Shown piece after piece: positions 27,101 through 42,100 of a DNA stretch of 64,000 nt. The stretch is taken from contig JAUPFP010000006.1 in assembly GCA_036925085.1 (NCBI GenBank), positions 7,631,325 to 7,695,324 on the forward strand. The letters run 5' to 3'. Source of the DNA: Brachycybe producta (taxonomy: Eukaryota; Arthropoda; Diplopoda; Playtdesmida; Andrognathidae). How positions within the stretch are numbered: position 1 is the stretch's first letter; the number at the start of each line of letters is the position of its first letter. Below the pieces are notes generated by a model. The model was not told the origin of the DNA, did not search any database, and was given only the letters and a program-made list of their open reading frames with translations. Both the position numbers and the translations under genes were made by a program.

Positions 27101-30100
27101 ATTTCCTGTACCTTATCCCGCAAGTAGCAGGGTCGACCTTGCTGGTTCTAACTTTCCACTCGTTCCGATTTTGCACCAAGCCCCCAGTGACCCCACATGC
27201 CACCATATCCCGTTTTACTACCACATCCCAGGATTGCTTGGGTCTTCCTCTATCCCGTTTTATTCCCAAGTCTAAGTTCATTGCCTGCCTCAGCAGCCCA
27301 TCTTCTCCGCTCCTGAGGACATGCCCAAACCACCGCAGCCTATTTTCCTGCATCTTTTATACTATATTTGTTACCCCTACACGACCCCTAATAAAATCAT
27401 TTCTGATCCTATCCCTTCTGGTCACCCCACTCATAAACCTTAGCATTCTCATCTTAGCTACCTGCATTCTATCCTCATGCACCTTCTTGATTGCCCAACA
27501 TTCTGACCCATACAACATAGCTGGTCTGACTACTGTTCTATAAAACTTTCCCTTCAATTTTATAGGTAACTTCCTGTCACATAAAACCCCACTAGCCTGC
27601 CTCCACCTATGCCAACCCGCTTTTATCCGGTTTGTGATGTCTAAGTCTAAGCTCCCATCATCTTGCAGCACAGATCCTAAATATTTGAAGTCATGCACCT
27701 GCTGCATTAAACTGTCCCCAAGTCTAATCCCCTTATTCAACTGTTCTTTCCCATTCCACTGAAATTTCATGTACTCCATTTTTGCCCTACTTATTTTCAA
27801 CCCCTTTGATTCCAAGGCATTCCTAGTCACCTCTAACCTTATCTCGAGTTCCATTTTGGATTCCCCAACTAAGACTATGTCATCTGCAAACAGCATACAC
27901 CATTGGACCTCCTGCCTCACCCCTGCCAGTAACTCATCCAGGACTAAAATAAATAGATATGGACTAAGTGCTGAGCCCTGGTGCACACCCATCCTAACAC
28001 GAAAACTGTCAGAGAACCCCCAGGCAGTCGTAACGCTTGTCCGTACATCCCTATACATGTCCCTCACCAAATCTATATAACTCACTCACCCCTTCTTCTG
28101 TAAGACCTCCCACAATAACTTCTGTGGTACTCTGTCATAGGCTTTCTCTAGATCTATAAATACCATGTGTAACTCTTTCTTGGCAGCCCGAAACTTCAAT
28201 AACTTGCCTTATGGCAAAAATAGGGTGCATTGTGGATTTTCCTGGCATAAACCCAAACTGACTTCCCCCAATTGCAGTTTTACCCCGTAGTCGAGCTTCA
28301 ATTACTCTCTCCCAAAGCTTCATCGTATGACTCATCAATTTAATACCTCTATAGTTCCCACATTCCTGAACATCACCCTTCCCTTTGAAAATAGGCACTA
28401 ACCAGCTGTCCCACCATGCATCTGGCATTCTATCCCCATAGCCAATCTATTGAATAACTGTGTGAGCCAGGAAATGGCAACATTCCCCAAGACCCTCCAC
28501 ACCTCAACTGGTATCCCATCTGGCCCTAAAGCCTTCCCTAGCTTCACTTTTCGCAATGCCTGAACAATTTCCTCAGCCCTAACATGCTCCACTTCTTCTC
28601 TATCATTATTTCTTCCAGTGAAAGGCTCATGCTCTACCCCCTCATTCATAAGCTTACTAAAATATTCCCCCCACCTGTTCCGTACTGGCCGTTATGACCA
28701 GCTCCATCCTACTCACGCCCAACATCAGGTCATCAAACTGTTCCCAGAATGCTAGCTTCCTGGCTGTATCTAATCCAACCTGGGGGCCATATACACTAAC
28801 TACATTTATAACAATGCCACCCCAAACTACCTTTACAACTAACAGCCTACTATTTATCTGCCTAACCTCAACCACACTGTCTGAGTTCCTGATCTAGGAC
28901 AATTCCCACTCCATTTCTAGCCTCCTCACTACTGGCATAAATTAATTTATACCCATCCCCAATGTCCCTGGATTTATCACCTTTCCATCTTGTCTCCTGC
29001 AGACATGCAACATTTACCCTCCTAGCCTTTAGCATGCTAGATAACTCCCTAGTCTTCCCTGTCAAACTCCCTATATTCCAGGTGCCAAACCTAAGTTTAG
29101 TACCTCCACTTCTACCACTACTTCCAAGACCTCCTTGTTGTTGATGCTGGACTTGCTTCTTTAGCACCACCCGTCCACTGTGGGGTAGCCCTTGCCAATT
29201 TGTCACAGCCACCGGGCGTTGCAGCTGTGCGTCGCTTATGGAGGGGGACGCCCTAGCCATATTCGAAATACTATTTAGAACCAACATCATATGTTTTGGC
29301 AAATCTTTACAACCGGCTGCCAACCTGACGTCGACCCTCCACTTTTGCACCCGGGCTGGGGGACCGGCAATGGCGTGGTTTGGTTTTGGTCTGCCCTGAG
29401 TATTTTATGCCCTCAAATTTCCTTAAATTTTTTTTAACTAATAATATTTTTTCACAAAGAAATGAAACTTAGTTAAAATGCTATGAATATGCATCCAAGT
29501 TTTAAAAGACTAAAAATTCAATACCAAGTAATATTTGCATATATTATTCATGCATAATAAAGCTGGATGATTTATAGGGTTTTTAATTCAAATTCAAATT
29601 TAAAAAAAAACTAAACTGCAATTAAAAATTGTTCAAAAATAACGCAACCAGTTATAATACAACACTAATACATTTTAATGTTTTGCAAAATGTTGATTTA
29701 AGTATGTTTAAAGAATATAAATCCGCTCTCGAAAAATGAAATAAAAAATCTTAATGTCCGCCCTGATGAAAAATGTGACTGCAAACTGTCACAAAAAGCC
29801 ACTTGAAAATGTGACTAAATGTGACTTTCTACTTATTTGGTAGAAAAAGCAGTTAAATTTGTTTCAGCTTTTTTCTATTCTACCAAACAAAGTTATATTT
29901 TATCAGCGAAGTAGCCTTCTTTATGATATTTCTTCCCAATTCTATATTCCTCGCCTATTCTGCTGATATAAACTGAAAAATGTCATTGAAGTTTTTTTTC
30001 TGTTGTGAAATGAAAGAATATTTGAACGCAAAGAGACGCAGAAATTTAGAAAAAAACAAAAAAAAAACATTTTTTTTGATTTTTCGTTTCTATTTCTATT

Positions 30101-33100
30101 TTTTTTGTTCCTATTATAGGGTGAGCCCAACTTATATCGTGATGAAGAATCCTTTGAATGTCTTCCATGTCCCGAAGGTTGCGATTCGTGTGTCGACGAT
30201 AGCCCTTGCATTGCAACTCTCAATTGGGTTCTGAGAGCCTCGATTCTGATTTTGACAAGTATCATATCCAGTGCCCTCTTACTTGTCGCCTGGTTTACAT
30301 GGAGATATGGAAACCTTAAGGTAGGCTCCATTCGAATGTTATCATTTATTGTATGTATGCTGCATTGTGCATGTACACTGTACTGTATTGTGTGTGTATG
30401 GTAAAGCACTTGTAGAACATTGATTAAGTTAGTTGTTGATACCAACGTCATTTTAATAATAACCAATTAGCAAGTCAGTTTACTAACTGTACTATTTTTA
30501 TTTTGGATAAATTAATGACCAAAGCAACCATGCCAAAAATCAAACACCAGTTTAAAAATTATACCTGGTGTCCATAAAGTCTGTAAACATAGGGACAACA
30601 CATTGGACAATATGCATTTTAATGTAAACCATTTCTTAGATGTATTCATCTGGTGTGTGACCTTTGCCAAAAAGACACTTAGCCTACAGATAGTTGCCCT
30701 AAAGGGACATTTTCCCTAAAAACACCCTAAAATCACTTGTCCTAAAGGGACACTCGCCCTAATCAGCAGTCTAAATATAAGTTAATTGGCATTATTTCTT
30801 TAAGAGGATGTTTCTTTAGGGCAAATGTCTATATCCCACATTCGTCTATGAATCCAAACTTTATGGCCACCTTGTATAAAGTCTACTAAACAAAGTTTTT
30901 GTCTCAGTTAAGGATTAATGCCCTCGTTGTTAATTTATCATTTGTTTGGGGTTTTTTTTAAACTACAAGAGAAGCTTTGCAACATGAAGGGCCCCAACCC
31001 TTTCTTTATAATCAACTGATTAATTCGTCCATGAAACGAATAAGGACATAAGTTTTAAATTATGTACGACTTAATCGTGAAATCATATTGTAAACATAAG
31101 GAAGGTCATGCTCAAAGCTTAATTATACTGTAAATACACAAGAGTTTACTTTTTAAAGTAAACGTCATGAATATTGATTGGACAAATGATGATGAGGATG
31201 AAAATGCAGCTACACGAACACAAAATAAGACCACGTCCTTCGCCATAGTATTAATCGAAAGCGGTAAACAGTAATCCTTATGGACAACAACTCTGATGCA
31301 AATAAAAAATTCAAAAAATTTGAAAATGGATTATTACAAATTTTTGTGATCTACACAAATAAAAGACAATCCAAATTTTACGCAAAATATGGTAGAATAT
31401 TGTTCATAACGTACAAATAAAATTATTATAACAATTATTATTTATATTATTATTATTATTATTATTATATTAATAATTCGTATATTAACGATTAATTATC
31501 AGAAGCATTAACAGGAAAATATAAAATCAAAATGATTGGTTTTAAGAAACTCTTATAGGAATTTTTTTCTCACAAAAAGTGTTTTTAAAGAAAAAAGTCA
31601 AATCATGAGACATTATGCAAATTTACAAAAATATTATATGCTGACTCTTTCAACTCCTTTTTGCTATACCATGATACCAGTTTAACTTTTGGAGTTAAAC
31701 TCATTATTATTGAATAGATGGTATCATGGCATAGAAAAAAGGAGTTGAAAGTATCAGTATGTGTTTTTTTTTTTTTGCATTTTATGCAAACTGTTGTCCT
31801 TAGTAATCGTAACATCATCGAAAATAAGAATATTAAAACTAGGCGCAGACGATTCGCTTTTGTGCTTTAATAATTAAACAGACTACCAACTTTTTTTGAA
31901 GTTGTGTAAAATTCATCAATAGTTGTTGGATCGTGGAAACTAGGCTTTAAACGTTGCGATCACACACACAAAATAGCTTGTAAGAGGTTTTACAATTTTC
32001 TGTGGTCATGTTGTAGCCCACTTTGATTGAGGATATATGATTGGTTTTCATGAGTGACAGGAACTTGGTGCTGTGGTGAGAAAAAAACATTTGCACATGT
32101 TAGGTGATTAAAAATGATTAACAACCATGACAGACCACATAAAAGGTTGCTCCATGCGCGGGCATCAGCCACTGTCGAGAAAGACAAAGTGGATGCACTT
32201 TGAGGGGTTCACAAACGCTGGCAATTGCTAACTAAGCACTGGCCTGATGACCCCCAATTTTTAGGAGCCCCAAAAACTTCAAAACTTTACGTACATATAA
32301 ATTTTAAAAAAAATATGAACCACCAGGAGGCACGGAATCCGACAGCGCCTAGGAGCCTCATCAGATATAAACGCGCCACGGCTTATGTCGCGTTTATAGT
32401 TGACATTTCACCATTTTCAGAATAAAGTTTGCCAAGATTTGTATTCAAACTTGGGTGCCATTATTATTATACAATGGTGTTCGTAATCACAGCAACTAGA
32501 AATGTGTACAGCTCGAGATGATCGAGAACAATTGTTTTCAAGCTTGCAGCTTGTTACATTAGTATAATGAGACATTTTCCAACATCTGTTTCATTTCAGT
32601 TTGCAAATTATACGACACAAGCCTAACATGATTCATAAGTACGGCGTTAATGGCATACAGTGTTGTTATATTAGAAAATTTCTATTACAGTGAGAGTGAT
32701 GTAATTTAAAAACAATTTATTGAGGCTTAAGAAGGATTCACAGAGAAAGTTTTCCAATCTTCTAACGAGAAATTGAGTGTCTCCATTGTTGAAACTGTAA
32801 ATGCAACTAGGCTTACAAGTTACTTCAAGCAACTTTAACAATTTAAAAGTTAACACAGATTTAGTCAAAGTAGCTCAAATACATTCGAACACTTTTAATA
32901 TATCATTAGGTACGGGTTCACACCATGAAGTAATGCAGAAGCAATGCAAGATCACTTTCTTTTGCACGTGTACATTGTTCAAATGTACATACCAACATAG
33001 ATGACACCTCAACGATTGGCAATTTGCAGATGTGGTATTATGAGATCTACCTTTATCTTAAACTACCTGACCCGTCATGGTCTCAACCTCAAGCATGGCC

Positions 33101-36100
33101 GTAATTACTCGCAGTGCTGGATTAGCTAGATTAGGCTGGATGCCCCATAGCTCCATAGCTTCCATGAATGAAACGAACATTAAAAAATCAGGAATCAATT
33201 CCTTTTTATCCCATGGTTTCAAACATTTTTGTTTTGTAATTTTCTACATTCTAGAATCAATAGCAGTCAAGTATCACGTTTGTATTGTTTGGAAAAAACA
33301 AAAGAAAATGTTCAATGCACATCATTGATTTGGTGTGCCTCCTCACCCTTCCTCGTTCGTATATACCCAGCTTAACATAATTCCCTAATAGCTAGCCTCC
33401 ACCTCTCCAGCCGTTATCGTCGTTTAAGATAGAATTGCTTGAGATGAATACAGCCTAATGGTTAACATTGAAGCTACAACTCTGTATAAGCTTGACAAAT
33501 TGTAGCAAATATGTCACCACCATAAATGTAATTAGTTTGATATAAATCAATATCACATGGAACACAAATGAATGAAAGGGAGAAAAAAAAAATAATTCAT
33601 ATAACAATGATAAGTAAAACTGCGTTCAATTGTTATATACATCAAATATTTTGTCCATAGAAGTGTTTTGTTGACAATGTTTATTTAGAGATGAGTGTCC
33701 ACACCACTACTGTGGAAGGACATACTGTGTAGGCTATATAATCCATGCATTGGTCTATTATGTCCCTCTTGAACAAGTAAATGAAGTGTGTAATAATTTG
33801 TATGAATTTACAGTACATCAGTGCGTGGCCACTAAAAATGATCCTATACTGCATGTTGTTGTGGCTATGAAAAATAATTCTAATTTGCATTATTATTTCA
33901 AATGCCATAAAAATAAATATTTCATACAGCTCCAAGCGTGTGTCTATTTTTAGCATAAAAAATAGAAAATAAGTCATTCTACAACTTCACTAGTCAATTT
34001 GCGCGATACCAACACAACTCGGTAGGAAATGAAATCATGTATATTTGGAGGTGACTTATTCAGCACCAATTTAAACAAACAAACAAACGCAAAGCTGAAT
34101 AAGCGGCCAAACTCAACAAACACAAACCCAATAAATGCAAAAAAAAAAATGTATTCAGTTGGCGACACTTATTTGACAATAGCTTTTAGACAATGTGCAA
34201 AATGTCTAAAACAACGAGTCAATCTACAAATACAGTTTTTTTTTCCCCTTTTAGTTTAATATTAAACTTTACTTGAGTGACACAGTTGTTCAAAATTTAA
34301 CATTTCATAAACACATGGAGGGCATTGGTAGTTCCTTCTGGAGTGTTTTGACATACTTAAAAATTACCGAAAATTCTAGTCAACGTGCAGATACACGATT
34401 TAAAAGTTTTGCAAACTGACTAGTACATTTTCATAAAGAGTTATTTTCCACTTTGGCAGGTAACATACATACACATAGTTGTACATTTCACAATAAAGTT
34501 TTTTTGTTGTTGTTATTGTTGGCATATCATAACGTTTGGTAGGTTAACATGAACATTTTAAATTTCAACTTAACACGCAAATGGTTCCGAAATTAGAAAA
34601 CTGCATCTTTCATTAGAGCAAAAAAAATATATATATAGATCAACATATAAAACATTATCAGAATTAGATCTAAATTAAACCAGTTATCATTTAAAGCATT
34701 ATAGTGTGTACTTTTAGAGAGGTTACACAATTTCATAAATTACTTCTATATATGACAAGAATAACAACCATTATTTGTATCAAAAAATAAAACTCCCTTG
34801 ATTTATGGGGGTTGGGTTAATTAGACACGCTATATAAGCTCTAATGGATTTAATGTTTATAGTGGACATAACAGAAAATAGTGGACCCACTTGAGTTTCA
34901 AATATACGCCCAGGTTGCAACACTACAGTAAGGGTTTTTCATCTCCACACCCCTCCCCCCCTTCACCCCTTGCAATCATCATAATTTCCGTAATCTCTGT
35001 TTGAATTTCCTATATATTTGAAGCATCAATTATAATGATCCATTCGCGAGATAAAAAAAAATCATCAACAAAACCATTTTTTGGTAAAAAAAAAAAAACG
35101 CATAAAGCATCATTTGAACTTTACCTAACAGATTTACACACATAATAATAATTCACAATATAGCACATACGAGCGTACATAAAGCTTTTTATTAAATCTT
35201 ATAATATATGCAATATTCATGGCACATCAACAAATAAAAACATGAAACACAAATAATGAGAAAGAGTAAATGTGATGATTAAATAGATGATAATCTACAG
35301 GATGTTCACAAAGTCCTGTTCTTATTTTTTAAAAAAAAATAAGTCATAATCAAAACAAATAAAGAAGCACATGCCTTAATAGGATTACCCGCCTATAGGC
35401 TTTTTAGGCCGTGGCGGGACAGACTAATCGTGGGTCACTGAGAGACCGGCAATTCTTGTCTGATTAGCTATCTAAAGTGTAGGTCACCTAGTGACCTACA
35501 TTTCTAAAGTGTAGGTCACCTAGTGACCTACGATTAGGCTGTCCCGTAAAAGTTCACTTATTTCTTTTTTAAAAAAAGACTTTTTGGTCAGAAAATCATC
35601 ATACAAAGAAACCACTTCTTAAACCAAATCATTTAATTTTCTATTTACTGTTATTTCTTCTTCTTGTGATTAAAAACATGAAAAAAATGAAAAAGGATGA
35701 AAAAAACATGAAATGGAAAAAAATGAAAAATTTAAGCATGCCCCCGGGCCCCTCCCCCATACAGTTACACATAGACTCAAGTGTAGTACAATCCCACATA
35801 CTATGTTGCAAACCCATATCCTAATAATTTCATAAATTTAACAAGTAGCCCACCACGTGTAATTTGTAATTAAACACGCTTCAGCGTAAAGTGCTTTAAA
35901 AAATGCAAATTGACACTTTTTTCACTTAGTACTTACTACCTATATTTTCTTTAGTCCTACCAAAACGACAAAATCAATGCACTTTATATAGAAGGAACTT
36001 CATTAACCAACATTTAATATACTGTATTTTATCAATTTCTTATCCTATTATATTAAACGTTGTTAATTTTGAATAAACCTTTTCCTCAGAGTATTTAAGA

Positions 36101-39100
36101 TTAGAAAATGTTTTTTTTTTTCCTTCTCTCTCTTTCTCTCCTTTTTTCTTTTCAAGTCTTGGTCAATTAAAGAGGCAATTAGTCTCACAATTAAAAACGT
36201 TTCAAATTCCTTTGGGATGTCTGTAGCGCCTGATTTAATTAAGAACACAACAAGCCCTCCATAAAAACAAAGTCTCTTGAGCAAAAAGTTATATCCTATA
36301 ACCAATATACGCAGTGTTTATACAGAGTGATAGCGTATCAGCACAGGCAACTAGAAATCGGGACAAACAGAAGTTGGCTCCGATCTTTTCATGACGACCG
36401 GCAACTTCTAATTGGTTTGTTGTGTGGTTCGACGTTAAAAATAGGGCGGAGCATGTGACGTCAGACTACATAACCAACCAATTAGAAGTTGCTTTCGTCA
36501 TAAAAAGGGCGGTGCCATCTTATGTTTATCCCGTTTTCTAATTGCCTGTCGTATCAGTTGTGTGCCATTACGAAATTTCATATCTTTTTATTGTATGCCT
36601 TTAAGGTGGGCTGAAAAAAAATAAGCTTTGAAAATAATTATTCCTAGCTGATTTGCATGGAGAACAAAAAAATAAAAAATGGCCACTTATTTTTCTTTTT
36701 GAATTCACACTATGAATTAAAGTGTTTAGCCCTACAACTCACATGTGTAAAAATGCAGAAAATAGGAAGACGTTTTTTTTTTTCTTTCTATATTTCTGCT
36801 TTCCTTCGCATTTATGGGCTCTCAAAAACTACAATAAGAAAAAAAAATAGAAGCTAGGAGGAGCAGCCATAACGAATGAATATGTCTGAAATCCTCTTTT
36901 TAATTGGCTGATAAAATGTAAATTCCGCCTGGTAGAAATGGAAGACTTTCAAACAATTTAGGGTATTTCTTCTTTTTTTTTCTTCTGCCAAATAAATAGA
37001 ATGAAATTATTTAATTTAGACAAATTCTACTTTTAGTTGACTTTTGCTATTAAAATATTTTGTAAGTTTTGCAGAAATTGAAGTACAATGGAAACCATTT
37101 AACACGAACTGGAAGGAAGCAGAAAGTTTTTTTTTTTCGTATTAAACAAATTTTGTGTTAAAAGAAATATTTTTATGCTATTGCTATTTATGCTATTATT
37201 AGCCTGGAACATACACGCGGAATTCACAACAGAATATTTAAATGAGAAAATTTTCCATAAAAAGTGAACGGAAATTTCATTAAAAATAAGAGTTGAAGAA
37301 AGCTTCAACTTTTTCCGTTCTCAAAATATTCCGTTCAATTTCCCACTAATTAGAAAGAAGCATGTGACATCACAAAAAAGCAAAGTGGAATCCATTTTGG
37401 CAATAAATATAATGTTTCTTTTCATAATCAATAGAGGGTGAGCACAACAGTTTCCTCATTACTTTTCTGTTTCTCCACCTGTATGTGTGAACAACCGAGA
37501 TACAGAGAAAAAAAAATGACTTTTTCCCCCTTTTCCTATTTTCTGTTTCCTTGGCGGAATTCCGCGTGTGTGTTCCAGGCTTAAGAGAATAGACCGAAAA
37601 TATATTTCGTGTTAAATGTATCTGATTTTTCGTGTCAATTTTTACGTACCATAGTTAGTTTTTTGTGTCCTTTCAAATAATAATTTTTTTTAGAAACTGG
37701 TAGCATTTTATTACAATACTAGTGGGGTAACCCGTCATAAATGACGGGAGCAAAATTCACAGGCAATTGTGCGCATGCGCGTCATTTTTTCCTTTTTTTA
37801 CTCCTTTCATTTCAATTTCAGTCACCCCCGCCCACTTTTCTCTCTCCTCCTTCTACACTTTCCAACCTTTTCCCCTCACCCCTCCAACTTTTCTTTCTCC
37901 CCCCCCCCCTTCTACACGTTCCAAAAGAAGAGTTCAACATATAATTGACCTTGAGAAAAAAAAAACGGTTCATTTATTCAAATTTATATAAATTCCGACG
38001 TGCTTCAATGGTTTTGTTACTCCACACACACACACACACACACACATACATACACAGACCTAGGATATTATATATATAATTTTTCAAAATAAACTTGTTA
38101 CTAAAAGTTTGAAAAAAAGACATAATTGTATATTTCTAGCCTTTATTTCGAAAGATTTTTTTTTTCATTTAAGAATAAATTGAAAGATGCTAAGCTTGTT
38201 TTTCACACTGATATATATCTTTAAATAAACTCTTCATGGCCTTTTGAATAGTCTTTCTTTTAGCCTTTCTTCCGAACATCAAGTGAAAGGCAATTTTAGA
38301 AATGTTCAAGACCAGAAGAAGTTTTTTTTTAAAGATATAAAAAAACATGAAAAAGCCCTAAAATTGTTCCTTAAATCTAAAAAAAACTTTCATTTGCTTT
38401 TAAAAAGTTGGGATATGAATTTTTTTTAGCATTATTATCGATTACTTAGGTTAGCCACAAGCTCATTGTAAGCAATTTGAATCCTTCCAAAGACGCAACT
38501 TTTCTATAAAAAGAAAGTTCATACTTTTTTTTTTTACAGAGAATTTAGTGGTTTTATAGAAAGTTGTAGTGTTAAACGACTAAAGGTGTGTTCACACTAC
38601 TCAAAAAATTGAAGAACATTTATTCAAACACAAAACATTACTAAAACACACAACTAAACAATTTTTTATGTTTATCACGAAACTTATTAATAAACAGTAA
38701 TTCAGACACCACCAACCAAGCTTGAAGATTGCCTTACTATTGGTTTCAACAACTTAATGTGTAACAGAATTTAAGACATTTAAAAAAAAAACTTCCTTTT
38801 CTTATAAATTCTGCCATTTTGCTTGTCATAAAACAACATCATTTTTTTAATATCATGCGGGACAGAGGTTCAAACATTTTATTTTAAAATTTAAAAAAAT
38901 GTATATATTTAAATAAGAAATTTCGATTTTGAAAAGGTTTGGCAAGCATTCACTCCTTGTCAAGTATGCGTTTGCGCCCCCCCCCCCCCCCGTGTGAAAC
39001 TTCAATTGAGGAGCTTTTTTCTTTTTTTCAAAACTTCACAAGTCCATATTTTGGACAACGTTATTTGATTGCAGATTTGTAAACAGTTTTCAGAGCTGAA

Positions 39101-42100
39101 TCGATATCTATGGGAAAAAAAAATCTGCAAAAGTAAAACATACCCTCATAGTAAAGGTTACTCGAAATTCAGGTTTTCTATTCGTTTTTTTTTTTTTTTG
39201 CGTTTCTTGAAAACGTTGCATCACTAGACTTATGAAGTATTGAAAAAAAAAGCTTCACACCAATTTAACTTATTTAAGTAGTGTGACCCCAGCTTAAAAC
39301 GACCACGCTGTATTAGTGCTCAACTTTAAATAAAAGTTCAGTTTGACTACTGGAATATTTTGTATATGGTCTTTATTTAGTAATACCCCAATACCTATTG
39401 GTTAAAACCTCGTGAATGGGTTTTTTTTTTACATGCAACACCATCCAATTTTATATAAAAATCAGACTAAAGCCTTTTTTTTAGAAGGGCATAAACGCAA
39501 AAAATGCATCAACATCAGCTTTAATGGTCTCTTGTTTCCAACACTAGCTATGCGGCATACATGTATATATCGTGGTTTATATCAGAACATACTGTATTTA
39601 GCATAGCAATTCAATGGAAGTTTAAAAAAAAAAGCTAAAACATTGAAATAGGCTTAGCTTATACAAAGCTACAATATACCCACACAAAAAAATAGAATTT
39701 CTTTTAACCATGAATAAACAGTGTGTACATAAGGAGACTATATAAGTATATCTATAAATAGTTTCATTGCAATGTTTTGTAAACTTGTTTTCTGTACACA
39801 TTTTCAAATTTATATTATTTTGTCAAAGTTAGGAAAGAAGCTTATACCTTGTACACACACACATGAGTTAAATGAATTCAAATTAAATGTGTTTAATTGA
39901 ATTTATACGGAATCCAATTAAAGACATGAACACCAAATAAAAATTGACATTTATCATTAATATTTTAAATTAAAATACTAAATCAATATTTTGTCAAATA
40001 GTTTCTATATTATATTTAAGTATTAACTCAAATATTTTCAGATTATTAACTGAATAAATTGAATTTGACATATTGTTTGTTTGCCCTTCACAGGGCTCTG
40101 TAGAACACGTTTATTTTTTAAAGGCATTTAAATTATCACGCGTGTGTTGCGCGACAAATGCGGACAATAGGGGGCGGGGAGAGCTGTCATGCCCTTGGCA
40201 GACTCGTTGCATTTAAATGCATTTAAATTATCAGGTGTGTACTAGGTTTTAAAGGTAAAGTAATACAAGTATAATATTGGACTTCAAAAATTCGTCACAA
40301 GTAAACAATAAATTTGATTAATAAAATTAAATCACCATGAAATTCAATTTTTTTTAATATGATTATATTAACCTATATTTCTAAAAATACAATTTATATT
40401 TTTAATTACAGTTTTTATTTTACTATAAAGCCACCTGAAACTAAATTTTTCTTTGCCTAGTTTTCTTTTTCTTCTTCTGGTAATCTGAAGTTGAATTAAT
40501 CACTAAAAACCTGACGTTAAAGAAAAAGTCTTCTTGTTAAAGACTTCTTTCTGTATTTAGTAAAGTGTTTTTAGTTCACTCGATTAAAGAAGAAAAGAGG
40601 CAACAAATGTTGAAGTTGTCACCACTTTGTCCAAAATTTCTGATGCTCATTTCAAAGGCATGTGTGACTCTCATGAGTTATGTTATAAATAACAGAAACT
40701 TCGTCGAGTAGGTTACCACTAATTAAATGTCAAAATGTGCTGTCATGTCTATAAAACACCACTTCTACCATCACTTTTATTTACAAAAACAAACTTTTTT
40801 TTCGTAGAAACTTAAAAGGGTTAACTTTAATTTTATGATATAGGCTTGCTTACACACAAAAACATAGCGTTTCTAATAAAATTGAGTTGTAAATCGTACT
40901 TAATGTTGAAACTTGTTTTTCTTTGCATTTGTGTCGCAAGTGTAATAAGAAAAGGAAACAAAACTAACGTTTAAAACACACAAGAGGGTGTGAGAGAGAG
41001 AGAGAGGGAGATCATCCATAACATGAACTTTTGTTTTAATATTTTTAATCTAAAATTTTAAAAGTGCTCGCACCTTCCATACAATTTATGTTTATGGCCA
41101 TTTTTTGGCTTTTACACGTATAAAAATATACAAGTCATTCAAATGTTGATGCATGTTTTGCGTGTATGTATGTTTGTATGTTGGAGCAAGTGAAAATTGA
41201 TGCTCAACTAATGGCCAAAGTTAAATCAACAAGGGATCAATAACATATAATCTTTTAAATATCGAATATGTGAGATGGAAACCTTTTGTTACATGTGCAC
41301 TATTAGATTATTTGCGTCATTTAAATAATCCAAACTGTAATAATCTTCAGTTGACAAATACTATTAGTATAATGTTCAACTTTTGGACAAAGATGAATTG
41401 AATATGAATTTACAAAATAATATTATTATGGTGCTGAAAATTTATTCTACCATCAATCTTTATATACACATGTATATTATAAAAATCTTTCTTCATCTCT
41501 CATTTTGAAAATTGAACATAACATGGTTTAACTTTCAAGTATTATCTCATCCTTTTATAATAATAAGTTATGCAGATGTCATATAAAACCATGGACTATT
41601 TTTTTTTTCTCTCAATAAAAAAAATATCGTGAATAAAAAAAAAAGATGTAACCAAGCAAAGCGATTTAAAAAAACGGCATTCAATTAATAACAAGTTCCT
41701 ATATGATGCATTATTCACAAAAAGTCCTATGTAAAGATGGGGGAAGCTTATAAGTGTGCATTTCAATATTGAGACATTATCATTGTAAATTTCATTGGCA
41801 TGAATGAGAGAGACAAAACAAAAAGCAGCAAAAAGAAAAAAAAAATGGAAAAATAATATGCAAAGGAAAGAGATTAAAAGCGGTTTTTGTGTAAAGAAAG
41901 AAAGAAAGAAAGAAAGAAAAGACTGGAAAAGTAGAAAAGAGCTTTTGTTATTTTCAACATTCGATCCGACGGTGTAAATGGGAAGAAGTATAAGAAGAAA
42001 AAAAAAAACCAATTCAAAATGATGACGATGATAGCTTTGATATCTTCAAAAAAAAAGAAGGCTTTTTATAATACATTAAACAGCTTAATATCTAATGTAT

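Larger units (their letters stand above)
27085..29400 (-). mobile_element. RTE-type non-LTR retrotransposon (LINE), broken
   Basis: Minus strand, 5' to 3' from about 29400 to 27085. An AP-like endonuclease start is at 29350-28868 (FGTWNIGSL, CLQETRW). After a frameshift comes an endonuclease continuation at 28875-28657 (VVSVYGPQ). The linker and start of the reverse transcriptase are at 28649-28398 (LGPDGIPVEVW). RT continues at 28428-28135 (VPIFKGKG, ECGNYRGI, GFMPGKST) and 28085-27357 (GVHQGSALSP, LFADDIVLV). The C-terminal end is at 27353-27099 (RLRWFGHVLR). The 3' tail reads (ATG)n, typical of RTE elements, which end in short repeats rather than poly-A. It lies antisense in intron c. The endonuclease is internally shortened and frames are broken, so it is inactive. 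Confidence 0.9.
17913..30119. other. Intron c (12.2 kb)
   Basis: It contains an LTR-like fragment (about 18112-18400), a decayed MITE (20331-20706), a TTAA element (21709-22608), an AT-only block and an antisense RTE LINE (27085-29400), all listed separately. The stretches 18400-20330, 22613-26835 and 29400-30119 hold no recognisable gene. They are AT-rich with poly-A/T runs. A 115-codon open frame at 23061-23408 shows no family resemblance. Confidence 0.65.

Noticed and set aside
27139-28897. Plus-strand frames opposite the LINE
   Set aside because: They are antisense shadows of the RTE reverse transcriptase and endonuclease.
29942-30466. 174-codon minus-strand frame over exon d
   Set aside because: It overlaps the well-supported TM1 exon on the other strand and is Phe/Lys-rich in the flanking AT-rich part.
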